NCBI GenBank assembly: GCA_039881145.1
Contig: JAYKKI010000008.1
Location: forward strand, 29,060,501 to 29,124,500
From: Druceiella hillmani
Taxonomy: Eukaryota; Arthropoda; Insecta; Lepidoptera; Hepialidae
Reading direction: 5' to 3'
DNA: 64,000 nucleotides
The translations under genes were made by a program, and so were the position numbers. Below are positions 62,936 through 64,000 of this stretch, in pieces (the stretch's first letter is position 1; each line of letters starts with the position of its first letter). The notes under the pieces were generated by a model, which made no database searches, had not been told where the DNA came from, and saw only the letters and a program-made list of their open reading frames with translations.

Positions 62936-64000
62936 AGAGTTAGTAACGATAGACACACATTATTTTTTGAGTCTGATTAAAAAGCTTTATATTAATATAA
63001 TGTGATGATTTATTTCTAAAACAGTACTGATTTGTGGTAATGTGTTATCATTACTTGTCTGTCGAAAACTTCAAACTGTCGAAAAAAGAAATATATTTAA
63101 CATTTTGATTCGTAATTTAATGGATAAATAAGTTAATTGATTATATCCTTAAATTCGGAAAAGTACTGAACTCCCTTTAAATAGAAATAATTTTGCAATT
63201 ATTTCCTTCAATTTCATTTCTAGTATGGTTCAGTATTATTCCTGATATTAAAAGAATATTTGATTTAGGTACTGAACGTATGCAAATTGTTATTTCATTC
63301 ATTGAAAGAAGGTGGAGATAGTGTATTAGGTATTTCGTTTCCAAGTTTTTGAATATGCGAGCAAGAATATATTTATTATTTCATATAAGGTATTTAGATG
63401 TTAGCATCTAAATACCTTATATGTATACACTGGCGTTCTCGATAAACCCTATTTTAACAGTACTTAATAATAAGGGAGTGCGACATTTCAATCATTTTTA
63501 CTTCTCATTACTTATCTCACACTTATAATTATATAATCATTGTATTATAGGCTATATGGCTATCTCATTATGTATATCGTACTTTCTGTATTCTCTATTT
63601 CGTTAGACAAATATTTGTTTTTTTTTTAAATTGAACATTATTACAAAGATTTCATTTTTAAAAATGAGGTAATAAACTGACTAGTACTGACGTTAAGCGT
63701 TTTATGCACCATCAATGCTCGGTTGGCAGAGATATAAGCCCTTAAGAGAAGAAACGAAAAGGACTATCTGTGTTCTTAAGCAGTTTATCTCGTTTTATCT
63801 TATAGCAGCCTCTCTGCTATTCGTGTAAGATAGATAATGCGTAAAGGATGATATTGATATGTACATAAAACAAATTATTGTGTCTTATTGACAGTAATGA
63901 AACGCTTTTAAATCAATCAAATCAGTAAATTATAATTTGTCTAAATTAATAACAATTAAATTAAATAAACATTAGTTATGTTAAGCTTGACGAGGCACTG
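62936..64000. other. Unassigned AT-rich DNA with one perfect hairpin
   Basis: Apart from the palindrome at 63382-63423 nothing is recognised. The window simply ends in AT-rich DNA. Confidence 0.45.
63382..63423. repeat. Perfect palindrome: 19-bp arms, 4-nt loop
   Basis: CATATAAGGTATTTAGATG at 63382-63400 is the exact reverse complement of 63405-63423, separated by TTAG. The stem is too short and the loop too tight for a typical microRNA precursor. Confidence 0.95.

Noticed and set aside
63382..63423. Perfect hairpin considered as a microRNA precursor
   Set aside because: A 19-bp stem with a 4-nt loop is shorter and tighter than normal precursors, with no flanking stem extension.

Overview
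This 64-kb window is AT-rich eukaryotic DNA, most probably from an insect. The evidence is the mix of mobile elements: mariner, an IS630/Tc1/mariner-type transposase of the DUF4817 class, Ty1/copia, RTE-like and Jockey-like LINEs, and a tRNA-derived SINE. Very long (TA)n arrays and the lack of any operon-like gene layout agree. I cannot name the species. I find no intact host gene, rRNA, functional tRNA or CRISPR array. Every coding stretch I can recognise belongs to a broken transposable element. The window reads as intergenic or long-intron DNA built by insertion, decay, duplication and simple-repeat growth.

Layout. 1-11 kb: unassigned AT-rich DNA with a 129-bp tandem duplication (2.1 kb), a 5'-truncated LINE with an 11-bp target duplication (4.69-5.47 kb) and a 655-bp foldback-type element with perfect 42-bp terminal inverted repeats (6.24-6.89 kb). 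10.8-13.8 kb: a 148-bp tandem repeat, a block with a diverged second copy at 62 kb, nested repeats and a (TA)n array. 14-23 kb: mostly unassigned, with a faint LINE relic, a degraded SINE and a LINE 3' end. 25-39 kb: two old, diverged, directly oriented copies of one noncoding segment (A about 25.06-29.29 kb, B about 32.72-39.35 kb). Between them lie a MITE and a 2.2-kb DNA transposon with long inverted repeats. Copy B also holds a 2.5-kb insertion carrying six full 263-bp satellite units. 40-48.4 kb: members of a dispersed AACCGACTTC-type repeat family, an almost complete but dead mariner, a SINE with perfect 9-bp target duplications and a Jockey-like reverse transcriptase relic. 48-58 kb: mostly unassigned, with small repeats and a small exon-like island at 54.79 kb. 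58-61 kb: a short retroposon with an empty-site paralogue, and a deleted copia element. 62-64 kb: the second copy of the 11.5-kb block and a perfect 19-bp hairpin.

The most interesting structure is not a gene. Several near-perfect short palindromes (15-21-bp arms, 2-4-nt loops) are scattered through the window. For the one at 32752 the paralogous copy A shows a state with only one arm, which points to creation by template switching. The A/B duplication also serves as an internal clock: it shows which insertions, microsatellites and satellites arose after the copies split. I found nothing that supports a new enzymatic or defence system here.
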